DNA of 64,000 nucleotides, taken from Rhizopus arrhizus. Its lineage: Eukaryota; Mucoromycota; Mucoromycetes; Mucorales; Rhizopodaceae. Position numbers and translations under genes: made by a program. Each line of letters begins with the position of its first letter. Position 1 is the stretch's first letter. This document shows positions 46,479 to 58,253 of the stretch, one piece after another. The notes under the pieces were generated by a model. The model was given only the letters and a program-made list of their open reading frames with translations, searched no databases and was not told the origin of the DNA. Location of the stretch: the NCBI GenBank assembly GCA_024220505.1, contig JAKZZE010000017.1, forward strand, positions 1,054,001 through 1,118,000, read 5' to 3'.

Positions 46479-47700
46479 TTATTTTGAGTTGTTATAAAAG
46501 GACTCTAGTTCCTCAACATCTTCTTTTGATCCAAGCCAAATACCAGAACGATCATGAATATGCTCTGGTATTAAATCTAAGCAATCCATTTTACCTGTTG
46601 TTGCTTTACCTCCTGCTTGTTCAATCAAATAAGACATGGGGAATACTTCATACAAAATTCTAAGCTTTCCTTTTTTTGATTTTGAATCAGCTGGGTAACC
46701 AAAGATACCACCATAAAGCAAAGTTCTATGGATATCAGACACCATGGATCCTACATAGCGCGCACTGTACTTTTTTTTTACGTGGTCTACGTATTTCTTA
46801 CTTGGTTCATCAAAATACTTATAATTTCCTTCATTAACAGAATATATTTTACCACGAGAAGGCATGGTAATCTACATAGGCATAGCCTTAACTATTATCA
46901 CTCTCTCATTTATCATCGTTGCTTACCTTTGGATGTGTCATGATAAATTCACCAATTGAGGGATCCAATGTGAAGCCATTGACACCATTGCCAATTGATA
47001 ATATTAATTCACAGTATGAGCCATACATACAATAGCCAGCAGCAATCAATTCACGTCCACTACGAATACAATCACTAATATTTGGATTGCTTTCATCTTT
47101 CTATATGAATCATTGGTAACAGTTACTATTATTTCAATTGAATACAATACCACTTTAAAGATACCAAAGATGGTACCAATAGAAACACCACAATCAATAT
47201 TAGAAGAACCATCCAAAGGATCAAATGTAACCACATATTTACCCCGCTGAATTTCATTTTCAATTATCATTGCATTTTCATCTTCTTCAGAGATAAGCAA
47301 ACATGCCTTTCCAGATGCAATCAATGCATTACGAAAGATGTCATTGGCAAGAACATCTAATTTCTTGACGTCTTCTCCTTGAACATTAGCAGCACCCGTT
47401 AAGCCAAGACTAAAGCATTATATTAGTATATACATGTATATTATTTAACAACTCTTTTCTTACAGGTTAACTAAACCAGCTTGTTTGACCTTAGAAGCAA
47501 CAAATTTACAACCAAATTGAATAGCAGTTAAAAGTAAAGTAAGGTCACCAGTAGCTTCAGGCGCATCCTATGTACATGTTGGTGACTGTATATATTACTT
47601 GTTTATATTTTACTTGTTGCTGTGAAATAACCCAACGAGTTAATGTAACCAAGTCTTCACCAGTGCCAGTTTTGATAGCATCGAATTTATTTACAACCAT
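46479..47700 (-). CDS. FBP1: Fructose-1,6-bisphosphatase
   Basis: The gluconeogenic enzyme hydrolyses fructose-1,6-bisphosphate to fructose-6-phosphate in the cytosol. The start is ATG 47698-47700 ([20 protein letters not shown]). Blocks in order are [20 protein letters not shown], the metal-site segment ISEEDENA, the family signature [72 protein letters not shown] and the catalytic/substrate region [20 protein letters not shown]. It ends at 46479 after FYNNSK. Four short introns; about 335-340 aa, the family norm. All metal-binding Glu/Asp residues seen in the signature blocks are present. Expression is expected on non-sugar carbon sources, by family knowledge. Confidence 0.93.
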
Positions 47701-48220
47701 ATTTAAAAGAAGAAGAAATAATAATAAACAAATAAAATACGTTTATATACGTTTCAAAAACATAGAATAAACAATGTTACTTCGGAGCAAGATGGGATTA
47801 TTTTTTACAGAATGTTATTCATACATTAGACAAATTATTATTTTATTAAACAAAATACATGTATCAACCTGTCAGTAAGCAAATGACACATTCAATTCAT
47901 TGTTTCCTTACATGCACAAAGAAAAAATAAGGAGGGAAAAATGAGGGGAACGCGTTTCTTATCCTCATTTCCCACGTAAATTTCTTTTATTTTCCGAAGA
48001 TTTTCTATTTTACTTTATTTTATCTATTTTTAATTACAATATAAAGATAGTTAAATACAATTATATATGCTTACAAGTAATAGATAATAGTCTTCAGTTT
48101 TGCTTTATTTTGCTTTCAACTTATCATCATCACACGGTGATTTTTCATTCTTTTTCTCCATTTGCTCCGACATGTCATTTAAATAACCGCCAAAAAGAAC
48201 ACAAACCATGAATTGTGGGT

Positions 48221-48257
<37 letters not shown>

Positions 48258-48421
48258 AAACGTGTTATAAGGAGAAAGATGAATGCAAGAAAGGAGAGTG
48301 AGAGCTTTAAGAAATAAAGGGTGGCAAAGATTATAAGGAGAAAATTCATTATTGTCAATATATAAACTAGATTTAATGTTTGCTTCCTTATTCTTTGCTT
48401 TACTTTTTATTCTTTTTCAAC
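47701..48421. promoter_or_regulatory. Divergent FBP1/phospholipase intergenic region
   Basis: Separates two divergent starts; contains an A32 run at 48224-48255 and otherwise AT-rich DNA. A short hydrophobic frame from ATG 48376 overlaps the phospholipase start in another frame and looks accidental. Confidence 0.45.
48224..48255 (+). repeat. Poly(A) tract, A32
   Basis: Uninterrupted A run, about 170 bp upstream of the DDHD phospholipase start on its coding strand. Confidence 0.8.
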
Positions 48422-50088
48422 ATGCTTGGTTCTAGTTATTTATATCACACTTATAAGCAAGTCAATACAGTTGAAGATACTGTATTGACCTCCCCTGTTG
48501 TAGAAGGAACAGTAGATCATGTTGTATTTGTTATACACGTAATATATATATATATTTATCATAAAACATTTAACAAACATTTTATATAGGGAATTGGCCA
48601 AGTAAGAAAGATTTGTAAGCTATTATCATGTCAACTTAATTCTCTTTTTTATTATTATTACTATTACTAAAATAGCAAACAGAGAAATTTGGATTCTTTC
48701 AAAAGCACCGTAAGAAGTTTTTGAAAAAAAAAAAAAAAAAAAAAAAAAAAATGTCTTAATGAATATTATAGTCCAGAGTCTTTTCGATACAACAAATGAA
48801 GCGGTGGAAACAAATTGTCCTGGAACAAAGGTCAACATTCAATATATCCCTATTGAATGGCATATGCATATACACCAAGAAACAGATGCTGTCATGAACC
48901 AAATCACCCCTCGGTCTATCCCTGCCTTGAGACTATTAAATAATGATTATCTTGCGGATGCCTTCTTTTACTTATCAAATGATAGAGGACAAAGTATTAT
49001 TAATCATGTCACGGACAAATTTAATCAATCTTACAGTAATTTTATGAAATCAAATCCAGAGTTTAAAGGGAAAATCGCTATAGCTGCTTACTCGTATGTT
49101 ATTACTTTCTGCATCATGTCATGTTACATTTTATTTACTACTATTCCCTTGCAGTTTAGGTGGCATCATCACTTGGGATATCTTGTCTAACCAAGCACAT
49201 TCTAATCTTAGTCAAGAAGATATAAAGAAAGTGTCCAGACTAGATTTAACTTTCCCAAAGCTCAATTTCAAACCTGATTATTTATTCACTTTAGGTAGTC
49301 CCCTAAGTGCTTTCTTAATTGTTAGAAATCAAGATCCTAACTTATATCATCCTGATCCATCCATTCAATTTGAAAATATATTTCACCCATTTGATCCTCT
49401 TGTAAGTCATCCCCATTTCTCCCCTTTTTATATGAATGATTAGTAAAATTTATTTGCCTATTAGGGTTATCGATTTGAGCCACTGTTAACTGCTGATTAT
49501 AAAGATACACCTGCTGTGTTGGTAGATAGATGCTTATCAAATACCACAAATTTTGCATCTTCTCTTATGTCATCAGCCACTGATTTTGTCAACCACATAA
49601 CCAATCATAACATCTGGAGTAAAGGCCGTAGCTTAGTTTCATCCCTTTTAAAGGGGGATTGTCGTTTAAAGGAGGATTCGCATTGCTCTGATGAAAATAG
49701 CACTCCAAAGCTTTCTTTAGATGAAAGCATCATGTCAGATGAAGAAGAATGTCGTACACCTCCACCTATTGAAGAAAAACATTTTACTTACAAGCGTCCT
49801 CGTTCAATTTCCTTCTCTTATGATCACACATCTAAAAAACTGTGTGCCCCACCAAATCCATCAGATCAAGCTTTACTTAACACCACCCTCACACGCAACT
49901 CCTCTCTTCTTTGTTACCAATCACCAATAGATGAAACTTTAATACCTCGTGTTGATTATGTGTTACAACCAGAAAAGTTCTTGGGCATCATGGATAAGAA
50001 CCCTTATCTCTGCGGATTGACTGCTCATTTTTCTTATTGGAGTCATAAAGACCTCTTGTGGCATATTGTTCGTCGACTTGAAAGTTAA
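48422..50088 (+). CDS. DDHD-domain phospholipase A1-like protein
   Basis: Intracellular PA-preferring PLA1 family (relatives: DDHD1/DDHD2, SEC23IP, yeast YOR022C). ATG 48422 (MLGSSYLYHTYKQVNTVEDT). The oxyanion-type block VVFVIHGIGQ is split by a GTAATATA...ATATAG intron. QIPIEWH-like IQYIPIEWHMHIHQ follows, then DVFFYLS-like ADAFFYLSNDRGQSI. The nucleophile elbow IAAYSLGG is split by an intron (GTATGT...GCAG); Ser is present but the usual GHSLGS reads AYSLGG. The C-terminal DDHD part holds FTLGSPLSAFL, NIFHPFDPLGYRFEPLL, RVDYVLQP and HFSYWSHKDLLWHIV. A Ser-rich insert (about 49650-49880) is probably disordered. About 460 aa. An A28 run (48724-48751) sits within one intron. Confidence 0.85.
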
Positions 50089-50337
50089 ATGACCAATATC
50101 TTCTCTTTAATAGAAAGTTTTATCATTTTTTTGGATATTTTAATAAAGTTTGAACTTTATTATTTTTATTTACTGCAAACAAGAATGGATTTTTTTTTTA
50201 GATGGTTTTCTGAGGTGAAAGAAACAGGATCATGATGAAAAAAAAAAGGAGTTGATAAAGGAGTTGAATAAATGTATGATGACAACTACATATATACACT
50301 TTATTATATGACAATAAGCCTACAGAGTAACTACCAG
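50089..50337. other. Convergent 3' flanks
   Basis: Short AT-rich spacer after the phospholipase stop. Nothing was recognised. Confidence 0.4.
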
Positions 50338-51202
50338 TTAATCCACCATCATAACTTCTTTATCACAACTATTGCTCGTAATCTGTGTAAAAGACGTATA
50401 ATTTGAGTTATTGTAAATTGACCTAGAATTTGAGTTCGCTGACAATGTGGTAGGTGTAGATAGGGATGAGGGTGAAGGCTGAAGCAAAAACAAAATTAAT
50501 ACTGTTTTTCCTACTTCTTATTATTGAATGTAGTAAATGAAAAAAGAATAGCGCTTTGGTAGTCACTGTGTCATCACTTGCCAAGTAGATTGACAAAAAA
50601 GGTACGGCATAACCCTCATTGCCTGTCATCATCATCATCATAAAGCCCGCAAGATGATTACCATTGTTTTTATTATCAAATGAGATTGAGGAGCGACATG
50701 TGCTTTTTAGTTTGCTCTAGTCTTGAAAAGAGCTATTCAAGTAGGATGTACAAATTAAAAATATACCGTTTACGCATGAAGTAAGATAATAGTTTGATGA
50801 AGCGTAAATAAAATTAAAGGAACAAGAGGATTTTAACACAAGATCAAAGGAAGAAACTTCATTATTTTTTAATAAAACACTGTTCCTTACTATGGTAGTT
50901 TGTGAATTTAAAGCATGATTTGTCTGAACTACTTTGTAACTACTTAAGCTGTCTAGCGAAGAACTGACGGTGCCATCCACTGTCTCTTGAAGAATTATCG
51001 TTCTCCCTGAAACAAAATCTGTATTCTCGTCATAATTGGGCAGTGTCGAAACGAACCTTGCAGTCGTAAATGCAACTACCATTCTACTGTTTGATGTTAT
51101 TTGCTTGTCACATAACCATATCTGAGCGATGGTGGAGCGAAATTTTTGGAGAAGGTCATTTTCTACTTTGGGTACATGTGAGCTTACAGCGCTTAAATTC
51201 AT
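50338..51202 (-). CDS. Unrecognised spliced gene (hypothetical protein)
   Basis: ATG 51200-51202 (MNLSAVSSHVPKVENDLLQK) opens an exon of about 130 codons with balanced composition: FRSTIAQIWLCDKQITSNSR, VVAFTTARFVSTLPNYDENT, SGRTIILQETVDGT and FDLVLKSSCSFNFIYASSNY. A 58-nt intron (GTAAAC...GACTAG, near 50705-50765) joins in frame to SISFDNKNNGNHLAG and GNEGYAVPFLSIYLASDD. The 3' exon is ambiguous. A 36-nt intron gives a stop at 50423; a non-GT donor with acceptor TTCAG gives a Ser/Thr-rich tail ending at 50338. No known family was recognised. It could extend into an upstream exon at 51229-51327. It lies at the edge of the transposon-rich region and may itself be element-related. Confidence 0.45.
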
Positions 51203-51954
51203 TTTAATGCTTTTTTTTTGCATATAGATTATACAAAGTTCCAATGAGGTTCTAAATCAATCTCAACTCTTCTAATTTTGGCCTCCAGTCGTGACAAGCT
51301 GTTGATAAATGAATCCAGATTGTTGGGCTATGTATTACAAGAACGCAGAAAATTAGAATAAGCACATACTATATTTGTTGGAAGACAACAGGTATAGTTA
51401 AGGTGAATTCCACAGTATCGCACCTATGTCGTTTGTGTTAATTTTCTTTTTTAAATACAGAAGGAGAATCCTTTTATGGTGGCATCAATAACAAGCAATT
51501 GAAGCTCTAGGTCACTTCATAGATGAATGCATCCTCATTACTGACGAAGAGTTATCTCCTATTGATTTAGCTTTGCTATGTTGTAATTATTTTTTGTCAT
51601 GCTGAAAATAGAATCCATTTGAACAAAGCCAATAAAAGATGTTTGATAAAGAGAAAGGCAGAAAACATATTTAAATATAAATACATATATACATACACTT
51701 AAGTATCTGTATTTGTTTATTTTATTTCATTATCTCCTCTTTTATTGATCATTGATTGTACTTTTCTTTTTTTTTAAAAAAAAGCTATCTCCCATTTATT
51801 TGTGAATGTTGATAATGAGAGTAAAGTTATTAGCTTGTTATTATTTCAATTAATGATATTCTGTTAGAAGTCAAAAAAACAACGTAAATATACAATTAAT
51901 TTGCCCTACTGATGCAAACCTTGTTATATTCAAACAAAGCCGGTATATCTTTAA
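51203..51954. other. Mostly non-coding, with one coding-like exon (51229-51327, minus)
   Basis: 51229-51327 on the minus strand reads PNNLDSFINSLSRLEAKIRR then VEIDLEPHWNF before TAA, with an acceptor-like TACATAG just before it. It looks coding (an amphipathic helix) but could not be joined to the next gene in a consistent phase. It may be the last exon of a small gene. The rest is AT-rich with no signal. Confidence 0.3.
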
Positions 51955-54671
51955 CTATACCGTGGTCTTAATAAAATCACTCTCAAGAAGCAGCACCCTC
52001 ATCCTTTATTAAATGAACTTATGGTTTATTTCTTAACTGCTAAAGTCTACACTAAAGCTTGACATCCGTAATGCTTATCATCGTGTTCGCATCGCTGAGG
52101 GTGACGAACGGAAAACCGCATTCAGAACAGATATGGCCTATTGAATATAGTGTGATGCCATTTGGACTAACCAACGCCCCGCATCTTTTCAAGGCTTAAC
52201 TAATGATACTCTTCGTGAGTTTTTGGATCTTTTTATAGTTGTATATCTCGACGACATCCTTATTTACAACAAAAATCTTATTGATCACTACAATCATGTC
52301 AGTTTTGTACTTGAAAAACTTTGAGATGCTGAATTGTATGTTAAAGCTAAAAAATGCGAATTTAGTGTTATTGAAGTAGAATTCCTTGGCTTCAAAATCA
52401 GTCTGAAAGGTATATTCATGGATCAGTCGAAAGTTTTAGCAATTGCCAACCGGCCTACTCCTAAGTTAGTTCACGACATATAAGTCTTTCTTGGCCTCTC
52501 GCCGTTTTATCCAAGATTACTCAAAACTGAATGTGTCCATGACAGCTCTTACTACAAAAAAAATATTCCTTTTGTCTGGTCCACTGAAGCTGATCAGTCT
52601 TTTCAACAATCGAAAACAGCTTTTTCACTTCCGCCCCAATCTTACACCATTTTGATCCATCCTCCAAAATAATTATTGAAACTGATGTGTCGGATTTTGC
52701 AATTACTGGTGTCCTTAGTCAATACAGCTTCGATGGTTTACTCCATCCTGTTGCATTTTACAGTCATAAACTCAAAACCACTGAAGCCAACTTCGATATC
52801 TATGATAAAGAGCTATTGGCTACCATAGAATGCTTTAAAACTTGGCGACATTACCTGCAAGTTGCATCTTATCAAATCACTGTATGCATTAATCACAAAA
52901 ATCTTGAATACCTTGCTACCACCAATTCCTTAAATCGACGCCAAGCACGATGGTCAATCTTCATGGCTTCCTTTAACTTCTTCATCACGTATCGTTCTGG
53001 CACCAAAAATCCCAAAGTTGATGTCTTCTCTCGTCGTTCCAACATGTCTTTTCAAAGGGAGGCTAGCCTAAAACAACTGATTCAGTACCTGTTCCATCCT
53101 AAACATATCGTCTTTTCTGCTACGTTTGAGGCTGTTCCAAATAGTGATATTTGCTCAAAAATTCATGGACTCTCCAAATTGGATTCAAAATAACAAAGCT
53201 GGTTGATTTTGTCAAAAACCCGAGTACTATTCCATTCAAGCTACGAAAAAGACTAAGTCGCTATATTATTGACCCAGAGTCGAATCTCCTTTTGTTTGAC
53301 AGCCTTATCTGCATACCGTCCAATGATGAATTAAAACTTGTATCATTTTCTTTACATCATGACAGTTCATTGTCAGGTCACTTTGGACAAGCGAAAACAT
53401 GTGAACTTCTCGGTCGTACCTATCACTGATCTGGTATGCGCAAGTTTGTGAATCGCTGTATTGCTTATTACTCTGTCTGTACCCATGCGAAGTCTTCCAG
53501 ATAATAATCTAAAGACCACATGAAGCATCTTAAAATTCCAAATATGCCATGGACATCAATAAGTATGGATTTTATTGTCGGTTTACCTCAATCTGGCGAG
53601 TGCAATACAATCTGGGTGGTAGTAGATCGTCTGACAAAAATGGCTCACTTTATACCTTGTAAAGGCAACATTACTGCTAAAGGCCTCGTCTTCATGTTTA
53701 TCAAGCATATATTTCGCCTCCATGGTCTACCCGAAGACATCGTTAGCGATCGCGGCTCACTTTTCACATCTAACTTTCGGAAATCTCTACTCTCGCTCTT
53801 AAACATCAAGCTCAACATGTCGACAATTTCCATCCTCAAACTGATGGTCAAACAGAATGCACCAACTCGATCCTCGAACAACATCTCCGACTTTATCTCA
53901 ACTATCAACAGGACGATTGGATATCACTGCTTCCTCTAGCTGAATTTAGCTATAATAATTCTATTCAGTCTAGTAATCGACATTCTCCTTTTATGACTAA
54001 CTATGGATTCTACCCTCGCTTTACTTTCACACCTCAAAGTACAAATCCAGGCATGGGCTGCTTCCAGTGAAATTTTCTGTAACAATCTTCAAGAATTGCA
54101 TAAAAATCTACAAGAACTGAGATTAGCTCAACAGCAACAAGCAGCATATCACAATGAATATCACAGACCAACACCTGAATATCAAATTGGGACTCTATTT
54201 ACTTGTCTAGTAAAAACATAGACTCTACGTCTATCTGACAAGCTAGACTACAAGGGAATTGTTCCTTTCAAAATTCTCGCAAAAGTTGGTTTACACGCGT
54301 ACAAATTGGAATTGCCAACAACAATGAAGATACATCCCTGTATTCCATGCGAATTTGCTGACGCTAAAAGAAAATTCTCATCTTCTTGACATCCCAGGTC
54401 GTGTGTTCCCACCAGATCCTCTAATCGAAGTAGAGGATGAAGAACATTTTGAAGTTAAGTACATTAAAGACAGCCGCAGGTATCATTGTCAAATACAATA
54501 TCTGGTTAAGTGGAAAGGATATGAAAATTTAAATGAGCCGATAAAAATTTGTGGAACTATCTCGACGTCATCCATGATTTCAACCAAGCCTATCCGAACA
54601 AGCCATGTGTCAGACAAGATTTACTTCCTTCTTCTTCCTTTAATGGTAAAGATTCACAAAGGAGGGGATAA
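51955..54671 (+). mobile_element. Degenerate Ty3/gypsy chromovirus pol (RT, RNase H, integrase, chromodomain)
   Basis: The plus strand carries a broken pol reading: RT palm start near 51960 (GLNKITLKKQHPHPLLNEL), KLDI/NAYHRVRI region, MPFGLTNAP, the catalytic YLDD box near 52240, and FLGFKIS. RNase H follows (IYDKELLATIECFKTWRHYL, 52687-53193). The integrase HHCC remnants and the core DFIVGLPQSG and VSDRGSLFTS come next; the QTDGQTECTNSILEQ helix lies in a shifted frame. Near the end is a chromodomain (FEVKYIKDSRRY, YLVKWKGYE), which defines the chromovirus clade. Several stops and indels make it dead. A purine tract (54657-54668) precedes TGTCAG at 54672, the probable start of the 3' LTR. 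No gag was found. Confidence 0.85.
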
Positions 54672-54993
54672 TGTCAGAATTAATAATCCGAGTTAATTGT
54701 TTTACTAAATACCCATAATCTTTTATTTAATTTGAAATGTTTAGGAGTTTGTATAACCGTAGAATAGCAGAATAAAAGATAATTTATTTCAGAAACAGAT
54801 AAAGAAACTATTTAATCTCAACATCCCACAGCGAGATGAGACTATAGATGAAAGTGAATAAAATATAAAATGGATAAGATATAGAAAGAAAGATAAATTG
54901 ATAAAATGATATTGAAGAATAAAAAAAAAGGAGTAAAGAGAATAGAAAATGAAAAAGGTAGAAAAAGAATAAAGGATAAAAATAATATCTGCT

Positions 54994-57097
54994 TTAGTTT
55001 TGTTCCTGATGATATTTCTTGAGTCTTGAAATATGAACGTTGGAGATCTTGTTGGATGAAACATCCTTCAAATCAACAGTAGATTTTGACTTGACGGATG
55101 TGACCAAGAACGGACCCAACCAATCGAACAAAAGCTTTCTTGGACTTCTTGATGAAAGAGACTGATTGAATATGAGCACTTTGTCGTCTACTTGATATAT
55201 ATTCTTCATAGACAGGTGTTCAACAGACTTTGTATTGTTGTCAACTACATCAAAAGCCAAATTGTGTCTTTGTTGCAATTCAGTAGCATATGTTTCTTCT
55301 GGTAATAGGCGATCGTTGTATTGTTGTACAGTTTCAGTTTTGGTTAACGGAAACTTTGCATGTCGACCATGTACCAAGTAGAAAGGAGTGTTACCAGTAG
55401 CTTCATGTGTTGTGTTGTTGTAAACAAACTGTATAAGTCGAAGATGATTACCCCATTCAGACTTGAGAGCATCTTGACTTGTGTAGGTAAGTATCATTCT
55501 GCGCAGAGTAGCCATAAATCTCTCGACAATACCATTAGACTGTGGATGGTAAGGTGGAGCCAAGAGATTGTGTGAACCCAATACCTTGGTTAACTGAGTA
55601 AAGAAAATTGAGTTGAACGGTGGACCTCCATCAGTAAGGATTTCCTTAGGAATACCATGACGCAGAACAAACCGATTGAAGAATACCTTGACTAATTCAT
55701 CTTGAGTAGTAGATTGAACAGGATAGATCACTACATATCTGGTAAAACAGTCAATCACGACCAAGACATATTTGTTTTGATTGAGAGACACGGGTAAAGG
55801 ACCAAAGAAATCAAGAGCAGCACGCAGAAATGGAAAGTCAGATGAAGTGTTATCCAGATTATAGTGATGAACCTTTCCACCTTTAATACGTTGGCATACA
55901 TCGCAAGACTTGCAAAACTGCTTGACTTCCTGAGACATACCCGACCACCAGAGATGTTGTTGTAGGATTTTTAATTTGGTCTTTTTATAGCCATGTTGTA
56001 TAATGGTAAAAGTGATTAAGAAAAAGACAGAAACAAAGATAAAGAAACAGTTTGGAATATTTTTTGAGACTGATCTTTATTTCAGTTTAAGTTTTTAAAG
56101 TAAAAATTATTCTAATTGAAGACAGGTATTTATATCTTATTGAGTGAGTGGCTTGATATCTTCTATTGTAAGCGTTCTTCTAATATTCAGGTACTTTAGC
56201 AAGTGTCATCTATAATTATGATTATGAAAACTTTTCATTTGTTCTTTTGTATGTCTGTCATAGATTATCTTTTATTCTGGGAATTCCTCACTGATTTGAA
56301 CAACGTTATTTTACGCGTTATTTCAATTATGTGAAAGATTAGCAATATTCCTGATATTGGATTGGATCTTGTTATTTTAGTTCATACTTCTTCTTATCAA
56401 AGAACTCTTATTAATACAAAACATATTATAGAAGCTTATGTTTAATTGGAATTGATTATATGATCTTATTTAAATAAACTTATATTTTATTTAATAATGA
56501 TCTTGTATTAAGACTTATATTTATCAATGTCAACTACGATCAGTTACTGTTCTACAACAAGCCAAAGTGGCCTCTCAAAGAAGAATTGTGGTACTGTTGG
56601 CAAACTGTTTGAGTGTAGACTTGAGAAACTACCAAACAGAGGTTCTTGCTGTGGACAGAATTCTTTCTAGGTAGAGACTTGTAGAGCAAATTATCAATAA
56701 CACTGAAGGAGACATGTTGTTGAACATTGTTAATAATCTCCACTGTGTCAGAGTCCTCTGATTGAGCCTTAAACCAGTCAAATTGTGGCGATAGAGATGT
56801 TTCTTGAATAGCTTGGACACTTGGAATAATAGAGCGACAGGAAAGAGCATCCGCTGCAGAGTTATTGGTACCTGCCACATGAATGACTTCGAACTGATAG
56901 CTTTGAAGAAACATAATCCAACGCCAAACTCTTGCTGAGACATAATCTTTAGCATTCAAGATCCACTGTAGACTGGAATGATCAGGGTAAATAAGAAGTG
57001 TCTTTCTCTCCAAGAAAGGACGAAACTTTTTGATCACAAAGATGATTGCCAAACATTCCTGTTCACGAACTGAATATCGCTGTTCATGGATAGTCAG
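54994..57097 (-). mobile_element. Second Ty3/gypsy pol fragment: RNase H plus integrase, split by a solo LTR
   Basis: From high to low coordinates: RNase H (TIHEQRYSVREQECLAIIFV, HVAGTNNSAADALSC) in 57130-56560, then an inserted LTR (55994-56559), then integrase (54994-55990). The integrase shows the zinc-binding Cys pair CKSCDVC and the catalytic residues in ALDFFGPLP, ILTDGGPPF and QSNGIVERFM. It ends in a GPY/F-type region (RKLLFDWLGPFLVTS). Without the LTR and one copy of its 5-bp target duplication, the frame is continuous with no stop, so the fragment was coding-competent when the LTR landed. Its reverse transcriptase is absent, and the sequence stops abruptly at the older LTR (57098). 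Confidence 0.88.
55994..56559 (-). mobile_element. Solo LTR 1 (566 bp) with AGCCA target duplication
   Basis: Minus-strand LTR beginning TGTTGTAGAACAG and ending ATTATACAACA (TG...CA with TGTTGTA/TACAACA ends). It is flanked by AGCCA at 55989-55993 and 56560-56564. It is inserted in the pol fragment between RNase H and integrase. It is nearly identical to solo LTR 2, with a handful of substitutions and small indels. Confidence 0.93.
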
Positions 57098-58253
57098 TGT
57101 TATAGAACAGCGTCTGATCATAATGGACATTGAATATTCACAACTAAAAGAAGTATATTAAAATTGATAAAAGATAACAATTTAAATCTTTATTAAATAA
57201 AATATAATCTTCTTCTTTTTATATAAAACTATCACTATTAGATTTATTCTATAAAGTAAACATGAACAATAAATAAGTCATGACCTTTACTATTCATCAC
57301 TTCTGTAAATGAATAATAATGAATCAGGTACCTAGTCAACTTTGATCTGACTGGAGGCATTTCATATAAATATATCTTTCCTCTCAATGAAGACGGGACA
57401 ATTCTCCCAGATCAGTTAAAGAACAATAAGATCTATAAAAACAACGAATTAAAAATTTTCATAATCGATTCAGTGATCATTCTTCAATCAAACATGTCTG
57501 TTGTAGAACAGTAACTGATCGTAGTAGACATTGATAAATATAAGTCTTAATACAAGATCATAATTAAATAAAATAAAAATATAAGTTTATTTAAATAAGA
57601 TCATACAATCAATTCCAATTAAACATATTCTTTTAGAATATGTTTTGTATTAATAAGAGTTCTTTGATAAGAAGAAGTATGAACTAAAATAACAAGATCC
57701 AATCCAATATCAGGAATATTGCTAATCTTTCACATAATTGAAATAACGCGTAAAATAACGTTGTTCAAATCAGTGAGGAATTCCCAGAATAAAAGATAAT
57801 CTATGACAGACATACAAAAGAACAAATGAAAAGTTTTCATAATCATAATTATAGATGACACTTGCTAAAGTACCTGAATATTAGAAGAACGCTTACAATA
57901 GAAGATATCAAGCCACTCACTCAATAAGATATAAATACCTGTCTTCAATTAGAATAATTTTTACTTTAAAAACTTAAACTGAAATAAAGATCAGTCTCAA
58001 AAAATATTCCAAACTGTTTCTTGATCTTTGTTTCTACCTTTTCTTTAACTACTTTTACCATTATACAACAATGTCAATTATTGGATCTACGCTCATAACT
58101 ACTCATTTACCCGCCAACTGATAGAAGAATATAAATAGTAGACTTTGTAATGATTTCTTTTTAACAATTAAGATTGTCTTAAATAAAGTTCAGTCTCAAA
58201 AAGTATTCTTTGGTTTTATTTTTATTCCTGAATTACTTTACCAGAACATAACA
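57098..58253 (+). mobile_element. Older related LTR (LTR 3), split by LTR 2
   Basis: Begins TGTTATAGAACAGCG (57098), similar to the LTR 1/2 start but clearly diverged, and ends ACCAGAACATAACA (58253). Removing the nested LTR 2 leaves about 580 bp, close to LTR 1 and 2. Flanks (GTCAG before, GTTTT after) do not form a target duplication, so the ends were probably rearranged by recombination. Confidence 0.75.
57499..58070 (+). mobile_element. Solo LTR 2 (572 bp) with ATGTC target duplication, nested in LTR 3
   Basis: Starts TGTTGTAGAACAGTAACTG and ends ACCATTATACAACA. It is flanked by ATGTC at 57494-57498 and 58071-58075. It is in opposite orientation to LTR 1, separated from it by about 940 bp. 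Confidence 0.93.

Noticed and set aside
54355..54696. Chromodomain ORF as a host chromatin protein
   Set aside because: It follows integrase in the same direction and precedes a purine tract and LTR-like start, so it is the tail of the chromovirus pol.
54789..55064. Minus-strand Phe-rich 91-codon ORF
   Set aside because: Low-complexity AT-rich frame overlapping the end of the integrase in another frame.
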